33,916 bases of DNA, from IMG/VR virus record IMGVR_UViG_3300002835_000623, positions 1 through 33,916 of that record, one strand, 5' to 3'. The notes beneath the pieces were generated by a model. It ran no database searches. It had not been told where the DNA came from and was given only the letters and a program-made list of their open reading frames with translations. The position numbers and the translations under genes were made by a program. The DNA is from a virus. The stretch's first letter is position 1; every line of letters begins with the position of its first letter. Below, in pieces: positions 27,863 to 33,916 of the stretch.

Positions 27863-28570
27863 ATGTCACGAAAAAGAGCGCAAAAGAATATTACGCAAAA
27901 ATGGGAAGTATTAAATGAAGAAATTATTCCTAATAATTATCAACGTGAACCACAGGAAGTAAGAACTAAGAACGCAAAACAAGCGGCTTATTTACGCTCT
28001 ATTGAACAAAATATTATCACAGTAGGTATCGGTGCGCCCGGAACGGGAAAATCCTTCGTAGCATTAAGCTACGCAGCGCAACAACTTCAATTAAAAAATA
28101 TTAGCAAACTTGTTATCACACGTCCTATTGTGGAAGCAGGTGAGCATATTGGTTTTCTTAAAGGTGAATTAGAAGATAAAACTGCACCCTATATGCTACC
28201 AATGCTTGAGATTCTTAATCGTAGACTGGGTAAATCCACTGTTGATTATTATCTTAAAAGAGGAGTCATCGAATTTAAGCCGTTAGCGTACCTTAGAGGG
28301 ACGACATTTAACGATGCTATAGTTATATTAGATGAAGCTCAAAACTGCTCTGAGAGCCAAATGCGGATGTTTTTGACCCGTATTGGAGAAGGAGTCAAGG
28401 TGATAATTGATGGCGACTTAGACCAACAAGATATTAGTGAGCGTAGTGGTCTTGCTGATGCTATGAGAAGACTTGTTTATGTGAATAATGTGGGTATTGT
28501 AAAATTTGATGTAGAGGATATTGTGCGTAGTGGTATCGCAAAAGAGATTGTAAAGGCGTATATGCGATGA
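27863..28570 (+). CDS. phoH: PhoH-like ATPase
   Basis: 235 residues from ATG 27863, which follows ACAAGGAT; the frame upstream has no ribosome-binding site. A P-loop GAPGTGKS (57-64), ITRPIVEAGEHIGFLKGELEDK (read as parts, typical PhoH), and AIVILDEAQN (152-161, Walker B) followed by IIDGDLDQQDI are all characteristic. Phage PhoH proteins are thought to act on RNA or in stress responses; the actual role is unknown. Coupled to the DUF1064 gene by overlap. Confidence 0.88.
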   Translation: MSRKRAQKNITQKWEVLNEEIIPNNYQREPQEVRTKNAKQAAYLRSIEQNIITVGIGAPGTGKSFVALSYAAQQLQLKNISKLVITRPIVEAGEHIGFLKGELEDKTAPYMLPMLEILNRRLGKSTVDYYLKRGVIEFKPLAYLRGTTFNDAIVILDEAQNCSESQMRMFLTRIGEGVKVIIDGDLDQQDISERSGLADAMRRLVYVNNVGIVKFDVEDIVRSGIAKEIVKAYMR

Positions 28571-28953
28571 TGTTTAAACGTAAAGCAGGTTCAAAATATT
28601 CTGCTATAAAGACAGTTGTTGATGGTCACACATTTGATTCTAAAGTTGAAGCAAAGCGATATGAATTTCTTAAGGAAGAACAGCGACTTGGACGAATTAA
28701 AGACTTGGAGCTTCAACCTCGATTTGTTTTAATGGATGGTTTTAAACGTAAAGGTAAAACACATCGTAAAACGGAATATGTGTCTGATTTTAAATATCTT
28801 AAAGGCTCAGATGTTGTGATTGAGGATACAAAAGGTTTATTAACAGATGTATATAAACTCAAGATAAAACTATTTTTATCACAACTTTCTAATGATATCA
28901 TTTTTAAAGAAGTTTATTGGAAAGACAAACAATGGGTGGAGGTCGATAGATGA
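28567..28953 (+). CDS. DUF1064 nuclease-like protein
   Basis: 128 residues. Pattern KYSAIKTVVDGHTFDSKVEAKRYEFL (two pieces, 10-35), LQPRFVLM and the later YVSDFKYL followed by VVIEDTKGLLTD is the DUF1064 (PF06356) signature, with E32, D92, E105/D106 and K108 as likely PD-(D/E)XK residues. DUF1064 proteins are thought to act as DNA endonucleases, perhaps junction resolvases. Starts in the overlap with phoH. Confidence 0.8.
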   Translation: MMFKRKAGSKYSAIKTVVDGHTFDSKVEAKRYEFLKEEQRLGRIKDLELQPRFVLMDGFKRKGKTHRKTEYVSDFKYLKGSDVVIEDTKGLLTDVYKLKIKLFLSQLSNDIIFKEVYWKDKQWVEVDR

Positions 28954-29123
28954 GTTGGGTTATAATGACCATTGCATTAAATGGTTCTTCTGTGGATATA
29001 GATAAACTTCATTTTAAAACTATTGCACAATGCACTCAAAAAGCGATAGAATTACAGCACTCCAATGTAGTTAATCTGCTTAATAGTAATGCAAATAAAC
29101 GATGTGTGAGGAGTAAGAAATGA
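28950..29123 (+). CDS. Small two-Cys protein with hydrophobic start, family member C (57 aa)
   Basis: MSWVIMTIALNGSSVDIDKL, then HFKTIAQCTQKAIEL and KRCVRSKK. It fits the pattern of the genes at 14526 and 19270 (aromatic-x4-Cys...Cys-Val near the C-end). The N-terminal hydrophobic segment is shorter. Coupled to both neighbours by 4 nt. Confidence 0.55.
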   Translation: MSWVIMTIALNGSSVDIDKLHFKTIAQCTQKAIELQHSNVVNLLNSNANKRCVRSKK

Positions 29124-29218
29124 GTGAGCAACCTTTTGATGTAGTTTTATATGGGCAATTAGTTTTAGCTGTTGCTTTTTTACACTATTTATTTTTTCCA
29201 CCAGATAACACATTATGA
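29120..29218 (+). CDS. Tiny single-pass membrane protein (32 aa)
   Basis: MSEQPFDVVLYGQLVLAVAF then LHYLFFPPDNTL: one hydrophobic segment (9-26). Linked by 4-nt overlaps on both sides, and preceded by GAGGAG. Confidence 0.5.
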   Translation: MSEQPFDVVLYGQLVLAVAFLHYLFFPPDNTL

Positions 29219-29559
29219 GTAAGATAGAAGATAGTATCTGTGAAGTGTTAAAATTCACAACTGATGAAAAAATAGCACAACAACTTGAAAAAGAGTTTCA
29301 GCACCGTGCTGAAACGGGATTAAAAAAGTATGGTGTGACCCTTGAGCGAACAGATTTATCTCAAGCACAGTGGTTACAGCATTTAAAAGAAGAACTAATG
29401 GATAGTATTTGCTATGCTGTTAGACTTCTTAATGATGAAGAAGACGTTACCTATAAACTATTACTAACTAATCTTAGGATTGAAAATACTAATTATTTAA
29501 TTGAAATAACCAAAAAACAATTTGAATTAGGATTTATCAATGAAGAAAGTTTGCCTTAA
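29215..29559 (+). CDS. MazG-like/DUF550-like nucleotide pyrophosphohydrolase candidate
   Basis: 114 residues. HRAETGLKKYGVTLERTDLS (31-50) and WLQHLKEELMDSICYAVRLL (54-73) show the E-x-x-x-D helix (KEELMD) found in phage MazG-like all-alpha NTP pyrophosphatases; the KYG-(V/T)-L-(E)-R motif is typical of this phage group. The remaining C-terminal tail is helical. It would clean up dNTPs next to RNR and dUTPase. The second metal motif is weak, so the function is uncertain. Confidence 0.6.
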   Translation: MSKIEDSICEVLKFTTDEKIAQQLEKEFQHRAETGLKKYGVTLERTDLSQAQWLQHLKEELMDSICYAVRLLNDEEDVTYKLLLTNLRIENTNYLIEITKKQFELGFINEESLP

Positions 29560-29701
29560 TAGTCATTGTCCAAGTAAGGATATGTGCAAATTGTACTCAC
29601 AGAGAATAGAGCATCAAGGCTCTGTGAGATATGTATTTAATTTAATAACTAACGTGCGTAACAGTTGTTTTACGCCATTTTATAAAATGAGGGTTTTATG
29701 A
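29540..29701 (+). CDS. Small Cys-rich protein (53 aa)
   Basis: MKKVCLNSHCPSKDMC gives Cys5, Cys10 and Cys16, and Cys44 is in NSCFTPFY. A zinc-binding fold is possible, which is inference. It starts inside the end of the previous gene, ends overlapping the dUTPase gene by 4 nt, and carries a basic C-terminus. Unknown role. Confidence 0.55.
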   Translation: MKKVCLNSHCPSKDMCKLYSQRIEHQGSVRYVFNLITNVRNSCFTPFYKMRVL

Positions 29702-30186
29702 GTAGTGATGATAGGATTGATTTTTTAATTTATGTGATGGAAGATTTACAAAGCCGTGTGGAATCACTTGAAGCAGAAAAAATAGGTAAAGTTCAATCAG
29801 GTAAATTAACTAGAAATAACCCTCTTGATGCTGGACAAGATGTATATTCAAGTGAAGAAGTTATTATTTATGCGGGTGAAAGTAAAGTTGTAAAAACAAA
29901 CTTGCGTATTGATGTCCCACAAGGGTGTGTGGGTTTATTGTGGTCTCGTAGTGGACTATCTGTTAAACATAACATTGAAGTTGGTGCTGGATGCATTGAT
30001 TCAGGTTATACTGGTGAAGTTGCTGTTCATTTATATAATCACGGAAGTGATGCATATAAAGTAAATGCAGGGGATAAAATAGCACAATTACTCACAATAC
30101 CTGTGAATCTAATTAACTATGTGGAAGTGGATGAGCTGGATGATTCAGCTCGTGGTGATAACGGTTTTAACTCAAGTGGGTACTAA
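29698..30186 (+). CDS. dut: dUTPase
   Basis: 162 residues. All five trimeric dUTPase motifs are present: DAGQDVY (44-50), SRSGLS (83-88), GAGCIDSGYTGEVAV (96-110), AGDKIAQL (124-131) and ARGDNGFNSSG (151-161, the closing P-loop-like motif 5). The catalytic Asp is in IDSGYTG (D101). The first 35 residues form an extra helical/coiled-coil extension (FLIYVMEDLQSRVESLEAEK, 9-28) not needed for catalysis. It lowers dUTP and supplies dUMP, matching the RNR and possible ThyX nearby. Confidence 0.92.
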   Translation: MSSDDRIDFLIYVMEDLQSRVESLEAEKIGKVQSGKLTRNNPLDAGQDVYSSEEVIIYAGESKVVKTNLRIDVPQGCVGLLWSRSGLSVKHNIEVGAGCIDSGYTGEVAVHLYNHGSDAYKVNAGDKIAQLLTIPVNLINYVEVDELDDSARGDNGFNSSGY

Positions 30187-30187
30187 A

Positions 30188-30532
30188 ATGGGAAATATTG
30201 TTGATTTGTTGAGTGATTTAGAAAGTGACTTACTTGATGATTATTTGCGTTTGAAAAATGATTATCGTGACCTTGAACGTAAATTAAGAACACAGATAGC
30301 AATAAATGCTGTGACTGAAACAAAACTCGCTTCTGCGGAAATCATTATTGCTGAACTTGAAGATGAAAATGAATCTTTAGTTGAAATGTATGAAGAAGCA
30401 TTAGAGTTTATTGAGAACCAAGATGAATTGTCCGCACCAGATGCAGATGAATTGTGTGGGTTATTTAATCAACATATTGACGATGTCATTAAAATGCTTA
30501 AAGACCAAAAGTATGTGATATTTAAAGATTAG
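30188..30532 (+). CDS. Coiled-coil unknown protein (114 aa)
   Basis: Starts MGNIVDLLSDLESD; the long frame upstream overlaps the dUTPase and is rejected. Residues 10-80 are a charged coiled coil (DDYLRLKNDYRDLERKLRT..., EDENESLVEMYEEALEFIEN). The end is Cys-containing (DADELCGLFNQHIDDV). A terminator follows it. Confidence 0.6.
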   Translation: MGNIVDLLSDLESDLLDDYLRLKNDYRDLERKLRTQIAINAVTETKLASAEIIIAELEDENESLVEMYEEALEFIENQDELSAPDADELCGLFNQHIDDVIKMLKDQKYVIFKD

Positions 30533-30546
30533 AATTTCGTGACTTG

Positions 30547-30586
30547 ATTCGTGATATGTGCTATGCTCGCCCGTATCACGAATTTT
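30547..30586 (+). terminator. Terminator before the lysozyme gene
   Basis: ATTCGTGATA (30547-30556) pairs perfectly with TATCACGAAT (30574-30583), followed by TTTT. The loop is 17 nt. Confidence 0.7.
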
Positions 30587-30607
30587 AAGTTATAAGGATG
30601 TACTTCA

Positions 30608-31075
30608 ATGCCAATTAATCAGATACAAGCAGATAACCTTAAAAAACACGAAGGTTTTCGCAAAAACACCTATCATTGTACTGCGGGAAAACTCACCATT
30701 GGATATGGATATAACTTAGATGCTAATCCACTCCACTTATCAGAAAATGAATTACAATCGTTAAAAACGGTTGGAATCTCCGAAGAAAAAGCAGACCATT
30801 TATTAAAACTTTGCTGCACTAAAGTTGAAGAAAAACTCATCAAAGAACTCCCTTGGTTTATTAAATTAGATTCTAATACACAATATGTGCTAATTAATAT
30901 GGCATTTAATTTAGGTGTAAAAGGATTACTTGCATTCAAAAATACGTTAAAACTCATTGAAGAAGGCAAAACAAATCAAGCGTCTATTGAGATGATGGAT
31001 TCTAAATGGGCAAAACAAGTTAAATCTCGCGCGATTGATTTAGCCTTAATTCTTAAAACAGGTAAAATACGATGA
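30608..31075 (+). CDS. GH24 endolysin (T4-lysozyme type)
   Basis: 155 residues. A muramidase that cuts the host peptidoglycan at lysis. The E-8aa-(D/C)-5aa-T triad is Glu15 (KKHEGFR), Cys24 (YHCTAG) and Thr30 (KLTIGYG), so the Asp of T4 lysozyme (Asp20) is Cys here, a substitution known to keep activity in T4 lysozyme. LTIGYGYNLDANPL is family-typical. There is no signal or anchor segment, so it needs a holin to reach its target. Ribosome-binding site is AAGGATG. Coupled to the membrane protein next to it by overlap. Confidence 0.88.
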   Translation: MPINQIQADNLKKHEGFRKNTYHCTAGKLTIGYGYNLDANPLHLSENELQSLKTVGISEEKADHLLKLCCTKVEEKLIKELPWFIKLDSNTQYVLINMAFNLGVKGLLAFKNTLKLIEEGKTNQASIEMMDSKWAKQVKSRAIDLALILKTGKIR

Positions 31076-31500
31076 GCGATTTCTGGCAAGGCAAACCAGA
31101 GAACTCAGAATATTCTCGTCTTCTTCAAACGGAGTCCACTGTGGACAATCTCGAAAAAGATTTAACTGAGATAAAAGATACAGTGAAACGCTTATGTTCA
31201 CAATTATCCGATATTGCATTAAGTATGAATACAGTGGTGCTTAAACTTGATGAACGTGATAAGCGTTCACAAGAGAATTCAGAACTCACAAAGAAAACTT
31301 TTGAGCGATTTGGTTCTAAAATAGATAATCTTGAACAGAAGTTAAACGAGACAGAACTTAAGATGGTTCATACTGGTTTTTTAGAACAAAAAATAATTGC
31401 ATTAGAGAAGTTAATTTATTGGGCAGGTAGCGCAATTGCTACAGCTATGGGTGCAATACTTTTTTGGTTTATTCAAAACACACTTCATCCAAACAGCTAA
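31072..31500 (+). CDS. Coiled-coil membrane protein, XhlA/holin-like (142 aa)
   Basis: Residues 20-112 are a continuous coiled coil (e.g. VDNLEKDLTEIKDTVKRL), and LIYWAGSAIATAMGAILFWF (114-133) is a single membrane segment near the C-terminus. This matches the hemolysin XhlA/PF10779 layout, in which such proteins take part in phage lysis with a lysozyme. Its ATGA overlap with the lysozyme supports this. It could also be a spanin-like or other membrane factor. Confidence 0.65.
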   Translation: MSDFWQGKPENSEYSRLLQTESTVDNLEKDLTEIKDTVKRLCSQLSDIALSMNTVVLKLDERDKRSQENSELTKKTFERFGSKIDNLEQKLNETELKMVHTGFLEQKIIALEKLIYWAGSAIATAMGAILFWFIQNTLHPNS

Positions 31501-31513
31501 AATCTTTACAGAG

Positions 31514-31553
31514 AACCTTGACTTGTTGTAAAATACAATTCAAGGTTTTTTAT
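31514..31553 (+). terminator. Terminator after the lysis pair
   Basis: AACCTTGA pairs with TCAAGGTT, with an inner TTGT/ACAA stem, followed by TTTTTTATT. Strong. Confidence 0.8.
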
Positions 31554-31577
31554 TGCTTAAAATTTATGGAGAGATAG

Positions 31578-33737
31578 ATGGCTAAGTATATTAGCTCATT
31601 TGATTTGGCGCATTATTGTGAATTACCACACGATAGCATTTTGGAATTGCTATATGAAAATGAATTAGCATCAGAAGACGATGTGATTGCTAAAATCACA
31701 GAAGTCGAATATGCACAAATAAGCAATGCGTTTGATGATGATGTAAATGCAAAGATTGACCGTTATTTTGGTGTTCAAGAAAATATTAAATTTCACTTTG
31801 ATTTGTTCTCTGGTGAAACACAAATTAAGCCAAAGAAACAGAACCAACAAATAATCATTCCTAATCGCACATGGGAAGAAAATGATTATTTGCCTAACCT
31901 TGATGAAGCACAGTCTTATCGCTATAACCTATGGGATTCATTTTATCAACCATTTGATGAAGAACTTGTGTTTGATATCGAGATTTATGGTAATTACTTT
32001 TTAATATTCTTTGTGGGATATCGCACGGGTAAATGCTATTACTTTGAAAAGTATGATGACTATGAGCTTGATTTTACATTACTTAATTGGTTTGTAACTA
32101 ACCACACTTTAATTAGCTTCAATGGCATCAAATTCGACTCTGTTATCTTAGCAATGGCATTGCATGGAAAATCTTTTTCCGAGCTGTGGCGAGCCACTGA
32201 GATGCTTATTTTGGAGGAATCAAGACCTTATCAAGTCTTAAAACATTTTAAGGTTAAGCAACTCGATTTAGACCACATTGATTTGATTGAAGTGGCTAAA
32301 GGTAAAGCATCGCTTAAGCAATATGCAGCTCGATTAGGATGTCCTAATATTCAAGATTTACCGTTCAAAGCAGGTATTGATTTAAATCATGACCAGATAA
32401 GTATTGTGCGTAGATATTGCTTAAACGATTGTGAAAGCACAGCATATCTTTATAACTTCCTTTATCCACAAATACAACTGCGAGATAGTGTGGGTAAACA
32501 AAATAAACTTGATATTCGCTCTAAATCTGATGCACAGATGGCTGAAGCAATTATCAAGAAAGAAGTTGAAGGCTTCTTAGGTCGTGAAATCTATAAAGGT
32601 AGCGTAGATGAGAATGCAATTATTACTTATAGCGCACCTAAATTCATTCGATTTGAAACACCTGCACTTCAAAAAGTATTAGATGATTTAAAGACCGAGC
32701 GATTTGAATTTGTGGGCGGTAAGATGCGCTCAGAGCTTCTTAAGAATACAATTATCACAATAGATAGTGTTGGTTATCAGCTTGGCTCAGGTGGTTTGCA
32801 TTCTACTGAGAAATCGATATCACATTACTCGGATGATACCTATGAACTAATTGATGCGGATGTGACATCGTATTATCCATCTATCATTATGTTACTTCAG
32901 TTATTTCCAGAACAACTCGGTAATATATTCTTAAAAGTCTATAAAGGCGCATTAGATAAGCGTGTTCAAGCAAAGAAAGTAAAAGATAAAATTATCGATG
33001 CGTGTTATAAGATTTTGCTCAATGGGTCATTTGGTAAATTTGGCTCTGAATACAGCATTCTCTTTGCACCAAAACTTTTAGTTACGGTAACAGTCACAGG
33101 TCAATTATCCCTTTTAATGCTTATTGAGCGTTTACATTTAGCAGGTATTGAATGTGTGTCTGCGAATACTGATGGTGTGGTTATTAAATCACCACGAGAT
33201 AGCAATATCGTGAATGATGTTATTTCACAGTGGATGCATGATACAGGATTTAATATGGAATACACGCATTATCAGTCTATTCATAGTCGTGATGTGAATA
33301 ACTATTTTGCAATTAAGACTGATGGTGAGATTAAACGTAAAGGCGCATATTCTTTTTATACAAAGCCTTCAGAGCGTGAAATTGATAAAAATACCTCCAA
33401 TATGATTTGCTCGGAAGCAGTTGCTTTATTCTTGAGTAATGGAACATCCATTGAAGACACAGTGCGAGGATGCACTAGAATGAATGCGTTTCTAACGCTC
33501 TGTAAGGTCGATGGTGGCGCAGTAAAGGACACTGAGTACTTAGGTAAGGTTGTACGTTTTTATCACAGTACATCGACCAATACAGCGATTATTTATGCTA
33601 AGACTGGTCACACTGTGCCGATGTCTGAAAAGTGTAGACCTATGATGAGATTAACAAAGGAGATACCTATTGATTTAGATTATGATTGGTATATCACCAA
33701 ATGCTATGAAATATTGAAAGACGTAGGATTTAAGTAA
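31578..33737 (+). CDS. Family-B DNA polymerase with 3'-5' exonuclease
   Basis: 719 residues. Exonuclease motifs: FDIEIYG (132-138, Asp133/Glu135), LISFNGIKFD (178-187) and YCLNDCE (280-286). Polymerase motifs: YELIDADVTSYYPSII (422-437, motif A Asp428), KILLNGSFGKFGS (478-490, motif B) and SANTDGVVI (528-536, motif C with Asp532, where the usual YGDTDS has become SANTDG). GSGGLHS (403-409) fits the linker region. It lacks an obvious TPR1/TPR2 insertion of protein-primed enzymes. Starts after GGAGAG. It is the replicative polymerase of this phage. Confidence 0.88.
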   Translation: MAKYISSFDLAHYCELPHDSILELLYENELASEDDVIAKITEVEYAQISNAFDDDVNAKIDRYFGVQENIKFHFDLFSGETQIKPKKQNQQIIIPNRTWEENDYLPNLDEAQSYRYNLWDSFYQPFDEELVFDIEIYGNYFLIFFVGYRTGKCYYFEKYDDYELDFTLLNWFVTNHTLISFNGIKFDSVILAMALHGKSFSELWRATEMLILEESRPYQVLKHFKVKQLDLDHIDLIEVAKGKASLKQYAARLGCPNIQDLPFKAGIDLNHDQISIVRRYCLNDCESTAYLYNFLYPQIQLRDSVGKQNKLDIRSKSDAQMAEAIIKKEVEGFLGREIYKGSVDENAIITYSAPKFIRFETPALQKVLDDLKTERFEFVGGKMRSELLKNTIITIDSVGYQLGSGGLHSTEKSISHYSDDTYELIDADVTSYYPSIIMLLQLFPEQLGNIFLKVYKGALDKRVQAKKVKDKIIDACYKILLNGSFGKFGSEYSILFAPKLLVTVTVTGQLSLLMLIERLHLAGIECVSANTDGVVIKSPRDSNIVNDVISQWMHDTGFNMEYTHYQSIHSRDVNNYFAIKTDGEIKRKGAYSFYTKPSEREIDKNTSNMICSEAVALFLSNGTSIEDTVRGCTRMNAFLTLCKVDGGAVKDTEYLGKVVRFYHSTSTNTAIIYAKTGHTVPMSEKCRPMMRLTKEIPIDLDYDWYITKCYEILKDVGFK

Positions 33738-33757
33738 AATTTAATAAACCGATGATA

Positions 33758-33790
33758 AACTGTATTTTCCTTAGTTTGGAAATACAGTTA
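33758..33790 (+). terminator. Hairpin after the polymerase gene (uncertain terminator)
   Basis: AACTGTATTTTCC pairs with GGAAATACAGTT with one bulged T. There is no T run on the plus strand, so it may act as an mRNA processing or bidirectional element. Confidence 0.5.
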
Positions 33791-33821
33791 TGAAACATAA
33801 AATAAGAATGGAGAGAGTCTT

Positions 33822-33916
33822 ATGATTACCGCAGCAGTATTAAGTTTATGTGTTATTGGTACAAGTGAACATGAAGGGTATAAAAAAATGCCTTATCATG
33901 ATAGAAATGGCGATAT
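33822..33916 (+). CDS. Second GH24 lysozyme, partial, with N-terminal hydrophobic segment
   Basis: 31 residues visible, cut by the window edge. MITAAVLSLCVIGTSEHEGY begins with a hydrophobic segment, then EHEGYKKMPYHDRNGD: Glu18, 8 residues, Asp27, which is the E-8aa-D start of the GH24 family. A signal-anchor-release type lysozyme is likely, since other phage enzymes of this kind start with such a segment. GGAGAG precedes ATG. The rest of the gene is outside the window. Confidence 0.75.
   Translation, partial: MITAAVLSLCVIGTSEHEGYKKMPYHDRNGD

Noticed and set aside
31518-31523. TTGACT in the hairpin before the polymerase gene, as a -35 box
   Set aside because: No -10 box at 16-18 nt; the bases belong to the terminator stem.
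1-33916. tRNA genes
   Set aside because: No cloverleaf with a TTC-type T-loop and CCA end was recognised by eye; a tRNA scan would settle it.

Overview
The window is part of the genome of a tailed, double-stranded DNA phage (or phage-plasmid) of a Gram-negative-type bacterium. It is AT-rich. The phage signature genes are a small terminase subunit, a primase-helicase, a Sak4-type ATPase, a DUF669 ssDNA-binding protein, a Cas4-like exonuclease, a family-B DNA polymerase, PhoH, a dUTPase and two GH24 lysozymes. The host cannot be named from the sequence alone. No tRNA, rRNA, CRISPR array or integrase gene was seen.

Layout. Positions 1-2043 hold minus-strand genes: a truncated gene at the left edge, the small terminase subunit, a small unknown protein, a Cys-rich DUF7227-like protein and a tiny membrane protein. 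From 2044 to 3813 there is no convincing gene, but there is much structure: a GC-rich repeat pair, tandem 14-bp repeats, palindromes, a boxA-like leader, hairpins, two GG-N10-GC (sigma-54-like) sites, a very AT-rich stretch and ten copies of a 9-mer (TGTATCCAT or its complement) within 200 bp. This looks like a replication origin, partition site or large operator. It sits just upstream of two ribbon-helix-helix-like genes and the primase-helicase.

From 3814 to the right edge everything is on the plus strand. Positions 7410-17279 form a dense series of small, mostly unknown genes, many coupled by 4-nt ATGA overlaps, with two Dcm-like methyltransferase genes among them. Positions 17343-23212 are the recombination and replication core: Sak4 ATPase, DUF669 protein, Cas4-like exonuclease, and an SF2 helicase whose Walker A motif is split by a 349-residue LAGLIDADG intein and whose C-terminus ends in DDDIPF like bacterial SSB. 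Positions 23711-30186 carry nucleotide metabolism genes (a possible ThyX-like protein, a class II ribonucleotide reductase, a MazG-like protein, dUTPase) with an HNH homing-type endonuclease, PhoH and a DUF1064 nuclease. Positions 30608-33916 carry a lysozyme, an XhlA/holin-like membrane protein, the family-B DNA polymerase and the start of a second lysozyme.

Together the plus-strand genes can make nucleotides, open and copy the phage DNA, recombine it and lyse the cell. A recurring promoter type (TTGAC at -35, often with GTCAA nearby) starts at least six transcription units, so one regulator may act on all of them. GATC is nearly absent (6 sites found by eye where roughly 100 would be expected), which suggests strong past restriction pressure.
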